Assembly (NCBI RefSeq): GCF_017916325.1
Contig: NC_090160.1
Coordinates: 396,001 to 460,000, forward strand
Origin: Leishmania martiniquensis
Lineage: Eukaryota > Euglenozoa > Kinetoplastea > Trypanosomatida > Trypanosomatidae
Direction: 5' to 3'
Length of the DNA: 64,000 bases
Of the stretch, positions 51,524 to 61,395 are shown piece by piece. How positions within the stretch are numbered: the stretch's first letter is position 1; each line of letters begins with the position of its first letter. A program made the position numbers and the translations under genes. Below the pieces are notes generated by a model, which was not told the origin of the DNA, did not search any database, and saw nothing but the letters and a program-made list of their open reading frames with translations.

Positions 51524-53020
51524 TCACGGCTTCACGATTGGCCCATTGAGGGCAAAGTGGATCGCCTTTGTCTCCGTGTACAGATCAATGGCGTCCCTGC
51601 CCAGCTCGCGGCCAATGCCGCTCTGCTTGAAGCCGCCGAACGGCATCGTGACGCAGAAGTCGTTCCAAGTGTTTACCCACACTGTGCCGGCGTTGAGGTA
51701 CGTGGAATAGCGAAGGGCAGTGTCCATGTTGCGTGTGCAGATGCCAGCAGCCAGCCCATAGATGCTGTCGTTCGCGCGCCGCACAACCTCATCGAGGTCC
51801 TTGAACTTCATCACACACGTCACAGGTCCAAAGATCTCCTCCTTGCAGATCCGCATGTCCTCCTTCACGTCCGTGAATATTGTCGGCTGCACGAAGTAGC
51901 CCGTGTGGCCCATCCTCTTGCCGCCAGTCACCACGGTCGCGCCAGCCTTCACGCCATCCTCGATGTACGCGAGCACGCGCTCGTGCTGCTTCTTCGACAC
52001 GAGCGGGCCCATGTTGTTCTCCGTGTTGTTGCCTGGTCCCACCCTGCGCGCCTCCGCGTGCTTGCGCAGAAGCACCAAAAACTCGTCGTACACCGAGTCG
52101 TGCACGTAAATGCGCGACGACGCTGTGCAAATCTGGCCCGCGTTGAGGTAAATACCAGTCGTCGCCACACGCGCCGCCGCCTCCACGTCGGCGTCCTCGC
52201 ACACAATCAGCGCCGACTTTCCTCCAAGCTCCAGGGACACCTTCTTGAGGTTGGTCTCCGCCGCCATCCGCATCACCTCGCGGCCAACAATTGTCGAGCC
52301 CGTGAAGGCGACCTTGTCAACGTCCATGTGGCGCGAAATCGCCGCGCCGGCAGTCGCGCCAAAGCCCGGCAGGATATTCAGCACGCCGGCCGGGTAGCCG
52401 GCCTCGATCGCCATCTCGCCAAGGCGCAGCGCGCTCAGCGGAGTCTGCTCCGCCGGCTTCAGCACGACTGTGTTGCCCGTGGCAAGCGCAGGGCTGAGCT
52501 TGAACGCAGCCATCAGCAGCGGGAAGTTCCACGGTATGATCTGTCCGCACACGCCGATAGGCTGGCGCTTCACAACACCAAGGCAGTTGCCAGAGCGCGG
52601 CGGCACGCAGCCATCCACCTTGTCCGCCAGCCCAGCGCAGAACCGGAAGCACTCTACCGAAACGGCGACGTCCGCCTTCGCGGCCTCGTACGGCTTGCCG
52701 TTGTCAAGGCTCTCCAGCGCAGCCATCTCCCTGCTGTTTCGCTCTAGAATATCCGCCAGGCGCAGCATCGCATTGCGGCGCCACGAACAGTCGGTCATGC
52801 GGAAGGACTCGAAGGCTTGGCGGGCCGCCTTCACAGCAAGGTCCACATCAGCCTTATCGGCCTCCGCAACGTTCGCAATCACCCTCTCATCCGCAGGGTT
52901 GACAACCTCGAAGGTCTTACCAGATACTGCCGGCACGAACTTGCCGTTGATCAGCAGCTTGTCTTGGATGTGCGTGACCTTGGGGGCCATCTCCAGCCGA
53001 GCGAGGGTGGCGCGTAGCAT
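51524..53020 (-). CDS. ALDH2: Mitochondrial aldehyde dehydrogenase
   Basis: A 498-residue NAD-dependent aldehyde dehydrogenase oxidising aldehydes to acids. All key elements are present: PWNFP with Asn165, VLKPAE with Lys188, the cofactor-loop FTGST at 239-243, general base Glu264 in LELGGKS, nucleophile Cys298 in GQICTAS, and EEIFGPV. Length matches the ALDH1/2 class. The first 15 residues (MLRATLARLEMAPK) are basic and amphipathic, as a mitochondrial presequence. ATG 53,020 is chosen; the frame is open upstream to 53,473 but that translation is low-complexity. An internal Met11 is a possible second start. The 3' flank carries repeat copy B. Confidence 0.96.
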   Translation of the reverse strand: MLRATLARLEMAPKVTHIQDKLLINGKFVPAVSGKTFEVVNPADERVIANVAEADKADVDLAVKAARQAFESFRMTDCSWRRNAMLRLADILERNSREMAALESLDNGKPYEAAKADVAVSVECFRFCAGLADKVDGCVPPRSGNCLGVVKRQPIGVCGQIIPWNFPLLMAAFKLSPALATGNTVVLKPAEQTPLSALRLGEMAIEAGYPAGVLNILPGFGATAGAAISRHMDVDKVAFTGSTIVGREVMRMAAETNLKKVSLELGGKSALIVCEDADVEAAARVATTGIYLNAGQICTASSRIYVHDSVYDEFLVLLRKHAEARRVGPGNNTENNMGPLVSKKQHERVLAYIEDGVKAGATVVTGGKRMGHTGYFVQPTIFTDVKEDMRICKEEIFGPVTCVMKFKDLDEVVRRANDSIYGLAAGICTRNMDTALRYSTYLNAGTVWVNTWNDFCVTMPFGGFKQSGIGRELGRDAIDLYTETKAIHFALNGPIVKP

Positions 53021-54929
53021 TGCGTGTAGTGAGACGCACACGGGCAGCGGTGACGTGAAAGCTGTGCAGAAGAGAGCGAGACGGGGACCCGAATGAACGT
53101 GTGCTGCTGTTATGCGTGGGTGGGTGTGGGTGGGTGTGTCTAATGCGGTCGATCGACTCCTGTCAGGGGCAAGAGGTTCAAGACGAAAGAGCGCAGAGAA
53201 CAGCGGGTAGGTGTATAGGAATAGAGGGCCTCTGATGAGGTGGGGGGCAGAGGAAGGGAGAGGGGGGTGCAAGGGTACTTCGATTGCGTGCGTGGCAGCG
53301 GCAGGAAAGGGAAGGGGAAGGGGGGCACACGTCGAATAGAGTGTGCAGACGTCCGCCCCACCGCGTGCCACCATCGCGGACGCCCTGGATGGCCCCCCCA
53401 CGACCCCCTTTTCCGGGGCAGCGTGTCGACAGAAAACCGACTGCGCGGAAATGGGTAAGACGCACCCGCTCACACACGCGCAGACACACGTGCGGGTGCG
53501 CTCTCGCTCTCCGGCGGCAGCCTCGAGCTACACACTGTGTCCCACAAGGCCCGCACCGCTGGGCGAGTCCAGGCACTCTCGCTCTGCGCAAGAGCGGTGA
53601 TCGTGCCAGCGAAACACGCACGCCGCGCAGCCCCCCACACACACACACACCCGCTATCGCCCTCTCGTCGCCTCCAAGCCTCGGGAGAGGAGGAGGAGGG
53701 GCGGAGCGTCTGCGCCTTCTATGCGCCTTTGTTTGGCTTGCGTATTCCTTTGCTACAGGTGCCCATCTCGTGCGCCTGACGTCATCTCATCCAGAGCGTT
53801 GCCCCTTTCACGTCTGCGGCTGCGGCTCACACGCACGCACACACACACGCGCACACTCCTCTCATCGGGTTGTTTACCTTTTTTTTTGATGCGGACGCGA
53901 AGAGGCAAAAGAGTGCACCGCCCTCTCACCCCTCTCTACTCCTACCCTGCCCTCCCCCGCGCCCCTTACGTCACGCACGCACACTCATACATACACGCGC
54001 GCGTGCATGAAAACGTTTTGCTCCCGCATCGCCACAGAAACGGTGCAGGTGAGTGGCATAGGCGTGCGAGACACTGGTGAGGATCGAGGCGGCCGTTTCC
54101 GTGCATGCCTCAGCGACTCCCTACGCGGGGCCCCTGAGGTAAGCCCACATGGGCGCGGGCACAGCCACAACCACATCAAGCACCTCTCGCCTTCGGGCAA
54201 GGGTAAGGAGCCGGGGGTACTTTGTCAGAGAAAGGGGGGGCCACGTCCCAAAGCACCGGCTCACAGGAGATGGGTGGCGACAGCGAGCACGAGGCAGCCT
54301 TTGCGAGCAAAACTACCTCCATGAAAAAAAAGAAAAATATATATCCAAAGATATCCCCTACTAACGTAACGAAAACTGCGCGCACTAAGAGCGCCTACAC
54401 ACTCACACGCACACGGGCAGAGACATGCACTCAGCCCTGGGAGAACGACGACAAAATATGCTTCACAAGAGTATCCGAGGCTCTCCCTCGCACTCCTCTC
54501 CCCCTCCGCGCATCTCACCACTGCCCTCCTCCCCCCTACGCGCAGACTCCGGGCACCAACGGTAGAGGGCCGAGGAGATGAGAGAGGAACCGGAGAGGGG
54601 CCGCTCAGCACTCAGAGGAGCCACTTGACATGTACAGAGAAACCCTACATCAGCCTACCAGATAGCACGCCTCTCCCTCCCTCCCTCACTCACACACGCA
54701 CACACGCAGTCGCTCTCTCAACGCTCCATCGCAGAAGGAAAGAGAACACGTCCGGCTGAAAAAGAGAGGGGGAGCGCCTTTTTTTTGTTTTTAGTGCACG
54801 CGGAGACCAGACTGTAAGGTAGTTGGATGCACAGCACACACACACACACAAACGCGAAAGGACGCGCATACTTCGCAACTTGTGTGTCAGCGCGCGTTCA
54901 GATGTGCGCTCGCCCTACAGCGCTGCCTG
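53021..54929. other. Intergenic spacer
   Basis: Gap of 1.9 kb with (CA)n near 53,637-53,651 and 53,840-53,852, a T9 run near 53,880, and poly-A/AT patches near 54,322-54,350. No protein-like ORF on either strand. Confidence 0.5.
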
Positions 54930-55427
54930 CTAAGCAGGGATGTAGAACTTGCGCTGGCCTGGAGCAGCGGTATCACCGAGTACGGCGGCATATTCGTCGC
55001 TGTACTGCCACACATGCGACATGTGGTCCCATGGCGAGTTGTTGATGGCCTCCTCCCACTCTTTGTTGACGGTCTTGCGCCACGTCGGGTTGTTTGCCGG
55101 CATGTGCGTGCCGTAATAGTACCGCAGTGCGCTGAAAAGGAGGAAGCCGTGCGCCGACAGCACCATCAGCAAGAGAATGACGGGGTGGCGCGGAAGTTTT
55201 TGGCCTTCGCCAAAGATTTTATCGGACACACGCATCGCGATGACGGTGTCGACGGCGTCCTTGAACTGCTGCGGGTCCTTAAAGTGCGCCAGCGCCTCCG
55301 GCGGATAGTAGACCTCCCTCTTCATAGCATACACCCACTTGAAGCTGTACGCGAACGGGTTGGGGATGCGCGCGCGGTACTCGGCGAGCGTCGTGGCCGG
55401 AGCCCAAACACCGAAAGGACGCGGCAT
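54930..55427 (-). CDS. Small one-TM mitochondrial protein, probable cytochrome c oxidase subunit VII
   Basis: A 165-residue protein. It has an N-terminal PRPFGVWAPATTLAEYR segment, a basic aromatic stretch (FKWVYAMKREVYYPP), one membrane helix at about 80-105 (HPVILLLMVLSAHGFLLF), and a C-terminal soluble part rich in Trp/Tyr. The layout fits a kinetoplastid-specific nuclear-encoded subunit of respiratory complex IV. The name subunit VII rests on my memory that its trypanosome neighbour is the tubulin acetyltransferase; it is inference, not shown by a motif. The frame is open upstream to 55,604; ATG 55,427 is preferred since upstream translation is Pro/Ser low-complexity. Confidence 0.75.
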   Translation of the reverse strand: MPRPFGVWAPATTLAEYRARIPNPFAYSFKWVYAMKREVYYPPEALAHFKDPQQFKDAVDTVIAMRVSDKIFGEGQKLPRHPVILLLMVLSAHGFLLFSALRYYYGTHMPANNPTWRKTVNKEWEEAINNSPWDHMSHVWQYSDEYAAVLGDTAAPGQRKFYIPA

Positions 55428-56800
55428 GGCACAGGAAAAAGCTATCGTTGAAGGGTAGCCGAGTGGAGAGGGAAAGCGCTGCACGTGCGCGACGCAGACT
55501 GGGGAGGGAGGAGGGCGAGAGAGAGGGGAAGGGCAGGGGAGGCAGGGGAGGCGGGGGATGACAGACGCTCTTCCCTCAGCTATGCGATACAGAAGCAGTG
55601 CCACGATGATACGAAGAAGTTTCGCGAGGAGGCGTCGAAACAGAAGGTCGATAGAGAGACGGAGAGAGCGCCGCCCGCGATGGGGATTCGGGAAAGGAAT
55701 ATGTCGCAGATGTACGTATGTGTGTATGCGTATGTGTCAACACACGTGTGCGCGCAGCGTGGTGGAAGGAGAGCGGCAGTAGAAGAGCGCGAAGAGTCAC
55801 GAAGCAGCACGAGCACACGCATCTTCACACAGACATACCGAGGCGGCCTGGCCACGCACATACGGATTACGCGTGCAGGAAGCGTGAAGGGAGGGCACGT
55901 GCGTCCGCCCGCAGCAGAGGAATCGCGTACCCTTCGCCCCATCCCCTCACGCGCCAATCGCCGACGGTCTCTCCAGAGGAGGGAGGACGCAGCTGCAAGA
56001 AGAAAGAACTGCATGCGCATGATGGCGGCACGGTGTAGGCAGGGAGTGGCCCCTTTTGTGCACTCATCGCGAGACACACACACGCACGACACTGCATGTC
56101 ACGGCTCATCGCCTCGTCCTTTGCTCTTCCTTTACCCTCACCCCACACCCGCCGCTTTTCCTCGCCAACCCCCTCTCTCGACCTTTCCACCGCCATGTCC
56201 CATTTTTTTTTACACATACACAAGTGTGGAGACGGCACGCGAGCCGCCGTGCTCCAGTCCAGCCGGGCCGCTACCGGAGGCTAGTAGCGTGTAGTCTTGT
56301 GGGGGAGGCGGGGGTAGTGGTCAGAGAGAAGAAGCGATGCACGGCAGCTATAACTTACAGCGCTGCGGAAGTTCTGTGTGCGTGTGGGTGGGTGCATGTC
56401 GCCAAGCTTTTGTTGCTGTTGTTTCTTCACCTTATATGGGGCGTCGTAGCTTCCACCGAACGCGACTGCACGCAGTGTATGTCTGTCGGCGTGCGCGTAC
56501 ATTTATCTACCAGAGAACGGACGGTGGGAGCATTGTGTGCGAGTCCGTGGCAGAGCCTCGTGTCAGCACACACACACACACACATCCATTGCAAGAATGG
56601 GAGGCATTCGCGCGTACTGCGCCTGCATCGGCCCGGTCACGTGCAAGGCACAGAGAGTGGGCCCCTCATCATCCCCCACCCGCTCATAACCCTACACAAT
56701 CGAGCAAGTCGGCGGCGACGCCACTGCGAGTCCGCGATTCTGCGTTTGGCGAAGGAAAGAGCCATGTCTCTGCATGTTTCTTCATGTTCGCCCAAGCCTT
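55428..56800. other. Intergenic spacer
   Basis: Gap of 1.4 kb; (TG)n/(TATG)n near 55,710-55,750, a T9 run near 56,204 and (CA)n near 56,570-56,584. No protein-like ORF. Confidence 0.5.
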
Positions 56801-58471
56801 CTACGAGTCGGCCGGGGGTGCCGTCTGTGACGTTAGCGGGCGGTCATCCGTCGTGGTGATGATCGGTGGGGTCGTGCCTGCCAACGTGGACTTGATGAGG
56901 CCGCCCTGCGGCGCATCGTCATCATCGTCCTCCTCCTCCTCCTCGTCGTCCTCCTCCTCCAGCTCCTCGGTGAAGCCGTACTCCTCTGACATGATATACT
57001 TAAGGTATTCCCCAAAGTCGTCTGCCACAACGGAGAAGCTGTCTGGCCTGCCATGAATGAACTGAATCACCTGCCCGTACACGCCGCCCTGAAGCTCGAC
57101 GGGCTGGAAGTCGATGTAGAGCCGCGATGCAGCAAACTGCTTCGGCGGTGGAGGCGGCGTGTATGTCTGGGAAGGGGCCCGAGAAGGAGAGAGCCTTGAG
57201 TCGTCCGCTGTGTTTCCTGTCGCATAAGCCGCTGCCATCTTGGCAGGATCGGCATCCGGCATTTTCGATGCCGAGCCTCGCACGTGCGGCTGTACGCTGT
57301 CGGCGAACACAAGCCACTGGTGAAAGCTGGCGTGGATATCGATCCGCGGATCGACGTAGACAACACGCGGATCTTCACTAGGGGACGTCGGCGTCGTCGC
57401 AATGGATGCCGCTATCTCGCCAGCGGCGGCGCGAGGCGCAGCTGCTGTGTTTGACGCACTGCTGCTGCTTGGCGGTGATGAAGGTGGCGGCGACGGTGGT
57501 GGCGCGCCGTAAACGATCTTACACCCCGCGTAGACGGACGCGATAGTGTGGGTGTTACGCGCAGCATCGCTAGCAGCGGGCAGCGGTGAGTCGCTTACAG
57601 TGGCGGCCGCGCTACTCGGTCCCCCACCGACGGGGTCGGTGGCCATAGGCGCCGTTGGCTTTGGCGTGGTTGGTGAAAGCGGCAGCGGCAATGATGCTCG
57701 GGCGTCCGCCGGTGGGGGAGCCCACACCTCCCCTTCATCGGGCAGCGTTGCGTTAGGGGGTGGGAACTGTTGCTCAGCCAGCAGCATCTGCTCCACTGAC
57801 TTGAGGTAGTAAGGGCAGCTCGTGTAGGTGGAGCCGAGGATAGGCAGCGCTACAAAGTGCGGGAGTGGGCGACTCTGCCGAGGCCCCGCCATTGTGCTTA
57901 CCTTCTTGGCGATCCTCGACTTGATAAAGGCCGCTGCCTCCGAGGCCATCGCAGCCGCAGCCGTCGCCTTGGCGGCACTCTTAGCTGCCGCGCCTGCAAC
58001 GGCGGAGACAGGCGTGGCCGTCTTGTTAGTCAGCGCGGGAGATGAAGCGCCGGCTTGAGACAAGCCGGTCGTAGTGGTTGTTGCCGCCGCTGTACCCGCA
58101 GCAGCCGGTGGCCATGGCGATGTTGCTGCAGGGTCGGTCAACGTGCTCGACGTCGTGCTTCCGCCTTTCGCCGCGGTCGTCGTGCTTGCCGACACTAACG
58201 GCGACGGCGCCACCACAGCCGCCGGTGGCACTGAAGCGGGCGGCGCCTGCAGTGTCTCCCAACACGTTCCGTTCACGCGCTGGAGAAGATACAGCAACTC
58301 CGCCGGAGTTCCGGGATAGGACTGACGAAGACGCGTGAGCTGGTGCTCCTGCGCGCTAGGGAGTTTGTCGAGCTGGCGAATACAATGCGTTGGCAGGTGC
58401 TGGCGTAATGCTGTGACGTAGGCGTCGACGAGGCGGCGCGACACCTCAGCGGTGCGAGGGCCCCTGGGCAT
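56801..58471 (-). CDS. SMI1/KNR4 (SUKH) family protein
   Basis: A 556-residue protein with a SUKH-superfamily fold split by long disordered inserts. The N-terminal helical part (about 25-75) ends LLYLLQRVNG, the usual 'NG' turn. A middle piece (about 204-238) has VALPILGSTYTSCPYYL. The core follows: QWLVFADSV near 381, then RLYIDFQPVELQG and GQVIQFIHG and VVADDFGEYLKYI at about 448-495. The tail is a run of Glu/Asp (about 503-530). Inserts are Ala/Thr/Pro-rich. In fungi Knr4/Smi1 coordinates cell-wall stress signalling, and in animals a SMI1-type domain occurs in tubulin polyglutamylase subunit 2; which role applies is unknown. ATG 58,471 chosen, since upstream frame resembles UTR. Confidence 0.82.
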   Translation of the reverse strand: MPRGPRTAEVSRRLVDAYVTALRQHLPTHCIRQLDKLPSAQEHQLTRLRQSYPGTPAELLYLLQRVNGTCWETLQAPPASVPPAAVVAPSPLVSASTTTAAKGGSTTSSTLTDPAATSPWPPAAAGTAAATTTTTGLSQAGASSPALTNKTATPVSAVAGAAAKSAAKATAAAAMASEAAAFIKSRIAKKVSTMAGPRQSRPLPHFVALPILGSTYTSCPYYLKSVEQMLLAEQQFPPPNATLPDEGEVWAPPPADARASLPLPLSPTTPKPTAPMATDPVGGGPSSAAATVSDSPLPAASDAARNTHTIASVYAGCKIVYGAPPPSPPPSSPPSSSSASNTAAAPRAAAGEIAASIATTPTSPSEDPRVVYVDPRIDIHASFHQWLVFADSVQPHVRGSASKMPDADPAKMAAAYATGNTADDSRLSPSRAPSQTYTPPPPPKQFAASRLYIDFQPVELQGGVYGQVIQFIHGRPDSFSVVADDFGEYLKYIMSEEYGFTEELEEEDDEEEEEDDDDDAPQGGLIKSTLAGTTPPIITTTDDRPLTSQTAPPADS

Positions 58472-59986
58472 GGCGAAGCACGAAGAGCCGTCGTCCACGT
58501 TGTTAGCGGAGAGACGCACGAAACAAAAGGGCCGCCGCCGCAGCCGTCGAGTGAACGGAATGCAACTGGCTAAACGGAAGAGGTGATGCGCAATGAGAAA
58601 GCCAAGTCGCGCGCGTGAAGTGGGGATGGCGGCGACGAGAATGCGTGCCGGAAGATGCGAGCAGGGTTGCAGAGGTAGACACACCTCTGCCCGTGTCCCC
58701 TGTGCCGGTGACCTCCCTTACCTCGCTGAATGAGCCGTCTGTATGTGTATGTGTGTGAAGTGTGTGACCCATTCCGGCGTCTGTTCCGACTGAATGGACA
58801 AAAGGGAGGGAGAGCGAGTGGGAGAGTGAGTGAGTGACACGCGTCGAGGCCGCTAGCGAGTCGGCCTATTCGTCTCAACAAATTCAACTTATAGGCGGTG
58901 TGCGTCGAGCCTTTGTGTGCACGGATGAGAGTGCGAAGTCGCCCCGCCCCTCCGCTTTCCTGCTGCATCTTCCCGTGTCCACCCTTCTCCTCCTGCCGTC
59001 GCGCACGACCCCAGCAACCACAAAAGGCTGAGCAAGGAGGGCAGGGGAAGAGGAGCGCCCTCGGCTCCGGCTTGGCTGGGACTGACGCTGAACCGGCCTG
59101 CTGCCTCCACCGCCGGCTGCGCTGCTCCGTACGTGCCCGCAAGCTGCATGCCGCCCAGCCACAGATCAGCCGCCGCATTCGCGGCAGACCGCGCGGCGCG
59201 GGAAAGGAATGAACGGAGAGTGCGGCAGCCGCCATTCGCATCGTCTCGAGGCTCGCGCGAAACCGTTTCGGCACGACGCTCAGCTGAGCTGCCATCCCCC
59301 ACCAGCGGCCCAGAGAGGGCCGCCTTCGCCCTTCAGGCGTGCCCGCCCCATAGCACGAGGCTGTTCACGTCCGTCACACACCACCTGCGCTGCACAGAGC
59401 GCTCGGTCAGTCTGCTCGCTTGCATTTTTCCCCCGCCCGTGACCACAAGATGAGTCGCCTCCGAATATGGCCGCGTTCTTCACCCACCATGGACAAGGGC
59501 GAAGTCCGCCACACCACGGCGGAGGCCGCAGCACCCTGCGCTGCCTGCTGCCTAAATGGCCGCAGCGTCCGCTCCTGCCACACGGCCTCTGGGCTGTGGC
59601 GCGGGCGGGCCCGCGTGGGCACGCATGCAACAGTCCCCGCAGTGCGGCGGCCCTGCGCCATCGCTTCAACTGGACCGCCGAGCAGCGCGAACAGAGGGGT
59701 GGCGCTTACCGAGTGGGGCGGTATCACCGGTGGCAGCCGGCCTGACTCTAGCTCTGTCTCCCCCTTGCGTTCTCGAGCTCCGCCAGCGGCGAGGGGGGAG
59801 GAAGTATCTGCACAGGATAAGGCAATCACGCACACACACACACATACACATCGGTGATGTCTCGGAATTCTTGCCAGAGTGCCCATCCATCCAGCGCACA
59901 CACATAGGCGCACACGGGCATGTTTCCTGCGCATCCCCCACCCGACCACCACGTAAAGGGGATACGCCCTGAGCCCTCAGCTGGCG
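58472..59986. other. Intergenic spacer
   Basis: Between the SUKH gene and the end of the tubulin acetyltransferase -1 extension. It has (CA)n near 59,830-59,850 and several pyrimidine-rich patches on the - strand. No clear gene. Confidence 0.45.
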
Positions 59987-60673
59987 TCAGGAAAGGTTGC
60001 TGATGATATTGCAGGGGGCACCCCGGCGGTAAGTGGACTGCGTCTGGGGCGCCCATGTCGGCAACGCTTTGCGCGGGTGCCGGTTCTGACCAGCGGAAAC
60101 CGCCAGAGTCGGTCCGTTTGATTCTTCTCCGCGGCACCCCGGCGATGCGGCGCGAGAGAAGGGCGACCGCGACAACGGTGCAGCGCAGGCACGAGCACAC
60201 TCGCCGCCAGTCGTCGCGTAGCGGACGCTGGACACCGGCGACAAGAAAATCGGCGCCACCTTTTGCTCGAACGCTTTGAAGGCAAACAGCAGCAGTGGCG
60301 ACGCCGCAGCACGCTGCGTCGGCACTGGGGCGTCTTGGGTGGCGTGCGGCACCTCAAACATCGACGACTCGTATGCGGCGGTCGGACGTCTCTGAAAGCA
60401 ACCTGGAGGTAGCAGTGACAACGGCACAGGTCGGCCGTCGTTTGCCGATGAAGGGGCCGGTACCGCCGTTGGTGTGAGTGAAGGCAACAGGGCAGGCGGT
60501 ATCGATAAGGCGTTGCGCAGTGCACAAGCTCGTTGCGGCGGCAGTGCCGCGGGACTCGATTTGTACGGTGATGGCGACACCAGCAGTGGGGACCCGGGTA
60601 GACCAGCCAGAGCAGCAGCGCCGGTGACTGGTGATGGTGCTGCTGCTGTGCGGGCGTCTACCCGGGCCTCACG
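59987..60673 (-). CDS. Candidate -1 frame C-terminal extension of tubulin acetyltransferase
   Basis: This frame is offset by -1 from the acetyltransferase and stays open for 228 codons after the slippery site. Codon third positions are mostly G or C, strongest between about 60,390 and 60,200, unlike the alternative frames, which read Arg/Cys-rich strings. The peptide is Ala/Pro/Ser-rich with one hydrophobic stretch (LLLFAFKAFEQKVAPIF) and ends CNIISNLS. It has no ATG until 60,361. So it is either translated by frameshifting (241 + 228 = 469 residues), joined to the upstream gene by a one-base assembly error in A6, or a separate 124-residue gene from 60,361. Confidence 0.6.
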   Translation of the reverse strand, partial: REARVDARTAAAPSPVTGAAALAGLPGSPLLVSPSPYKSSPAALPPQRACALRNALSIPPALLPSLTPTAVPAPSSANDGRPVPLSLLPPGCFQRRPTAAYESSMFEVPHATQDAPVPTQRAAASPLLLFAFKAFEQKVAPIFLSPVSSVRYATTGGECARACAAPLSRSPFSRAASPGCRGEESNGPTLAVSAGQNRHPRKALPTWAPQTQSTYRRGAPCNIISNLS

Positions 60674-60679
60674 TTTTTT
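60591..60679 (-). promoter_or_regulatory. Putative -1 programmed ribosomal frameshift signal
   Basis: In acetyltransferase phase the mRNA reads GCA AAA AAC, giving the heptamer A AAA AAC (60,679-60,673) in X XXY YYZ register. A six-base spacer follows. Then a perfect 11-bp stem pairs 60,666-60,656 with 60,603-60,593, extendable by a G-U and a G-C pair. A nested 9-bp stem pairs 60,647-60,639 with 60,619-60,611. The 0-frame stop TAG (60,660-60,658) lies within the first strand of the stem. Read directly from the sequence; activity is inference. Confidence 0.7.
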
Positions 60680-61395
60680 GCCTGTATGGCGCCGAGAGCG
60701 GGAGCATCCCCGCTGGGAAGCGGAGACGGTGATGTGCGCGCAGGAGACGGCTTCCGCAGAAGTCTGCCGCGCTCTGAGACGATAGTGCGGTCAAAAAATT
60801 CGTCGAAGACGACAAAGTTGTTCGCCTGTGAGGTGTAAGTGCTGAGGCCATAGTGCTTCTTTAGGAAGCCCAGCAGCTTGTCGCTGGGGCGGTCAATGGC
60901 CAGCACCGCGGGCCTCGACACGTGCTCCGCCTCCAGCATGTGTGTGAACAGCTGCTTCCCATACCCCTGCCGCTGGCAGCTCTCGACTACGTAGAAGTCA
61001 AGCACGCACAGGGGGTCCGCCTCCACGAGGCCACGGGTGACGGGATGCGTCACGAACAGCTTCTTCACCCCCACTTTCAGAATGCCAACACCGCGGTGGC
61101 CATGGATGAGCAGGTAAAGTCGAGAGGTGTCACTCTCTCGGAGTCGCGCCACAGAGGTGAGAACAGCGTTGATTTGCTGCGCCTGCTGGCTGCGGGCGCC
61201 GAGAATATCGATGGTGCGGCACAGCCTCTGCTTCAGCTCCTGCTGCGTCGCATCCGCACTGCCGCAACGGGCGCCGCTGCGCAGGTTGGCGAGGTCTGCG
61301 CCAGTCCATCGAGAGACGCCGTCTGGCACCGAGCTCAGCTCAGGCACCTCCTCATCTGCCAGCCCCCTTGCGGACAGCTGAGCTGGTCGGCGCAT
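60658..61395 (-). CDS. ATAT1: Alpha-tubulin N-acetyltransferase (MEC-17/ATAT1 family)
   Basis: A 245-residue enzyme that acetylates Lys40 of alpha-tubulin inside microtubules of axoneme and subpellicular corset. The family core is clear: GVGILKVGVKKLFV, PLCVLDFYVVES with the conserved Cys, the acetyl-CoA loop QRQGYGKQLF near 141-150, LAIDRPSDKLLGFLKKHYGL with the conserved catalytic-pair Asp, and NNFVVFDEFF. The N-terminal part before it (about 45-75) is helical as in homologues. ATG 61,395 is chosen; an in-frame ATG at 61,446 would add 17 residues. The 0-frame ends abruptly with VRPG just after a slippery A-run; see the frameshift signal and extension entries. Confidence 0.95.
   Translation of the reverse strand: MRRPAQLSARGLADEEVPELSSVPDGVSRWTGADLANLRSGARCGSADATQQELKQRLCRTIDILGARSQQAQQINAVLTSVARLRESDTSRLYLLIHGHRGVGILKVGVKKLFVTHPVTRGLVEADPLCVLDFYVVESCQRQGYGKQLFTHMLEAEHVSRPAVLAIDRPSDKLLGFLKKHYGLSTYTSQANNFVVFDEFFDRTIVSERGRLLRKPSPARTSPSPLPSGDAPALGAIQAKNVRPG

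Noticed and set aside
51491..52747. 418-codon + strand frame opposite ALDH
   Set aside because: Antisense shadow of a complete aldehyde dehydrogenase.
58570..59295. - strand open frame upstream of the SUKH gene
   Set aside because: No motif, Arg/Ser/His-rich, runs into the 5' region of the next gene; treated as spacer.
59977..60525. Third frame open beside the -1 extension of the acetyltransferase
   Set aside because: Reads as Arg/Cys-rich strings; codon third positions are not GC-biased as in the -1 frame.
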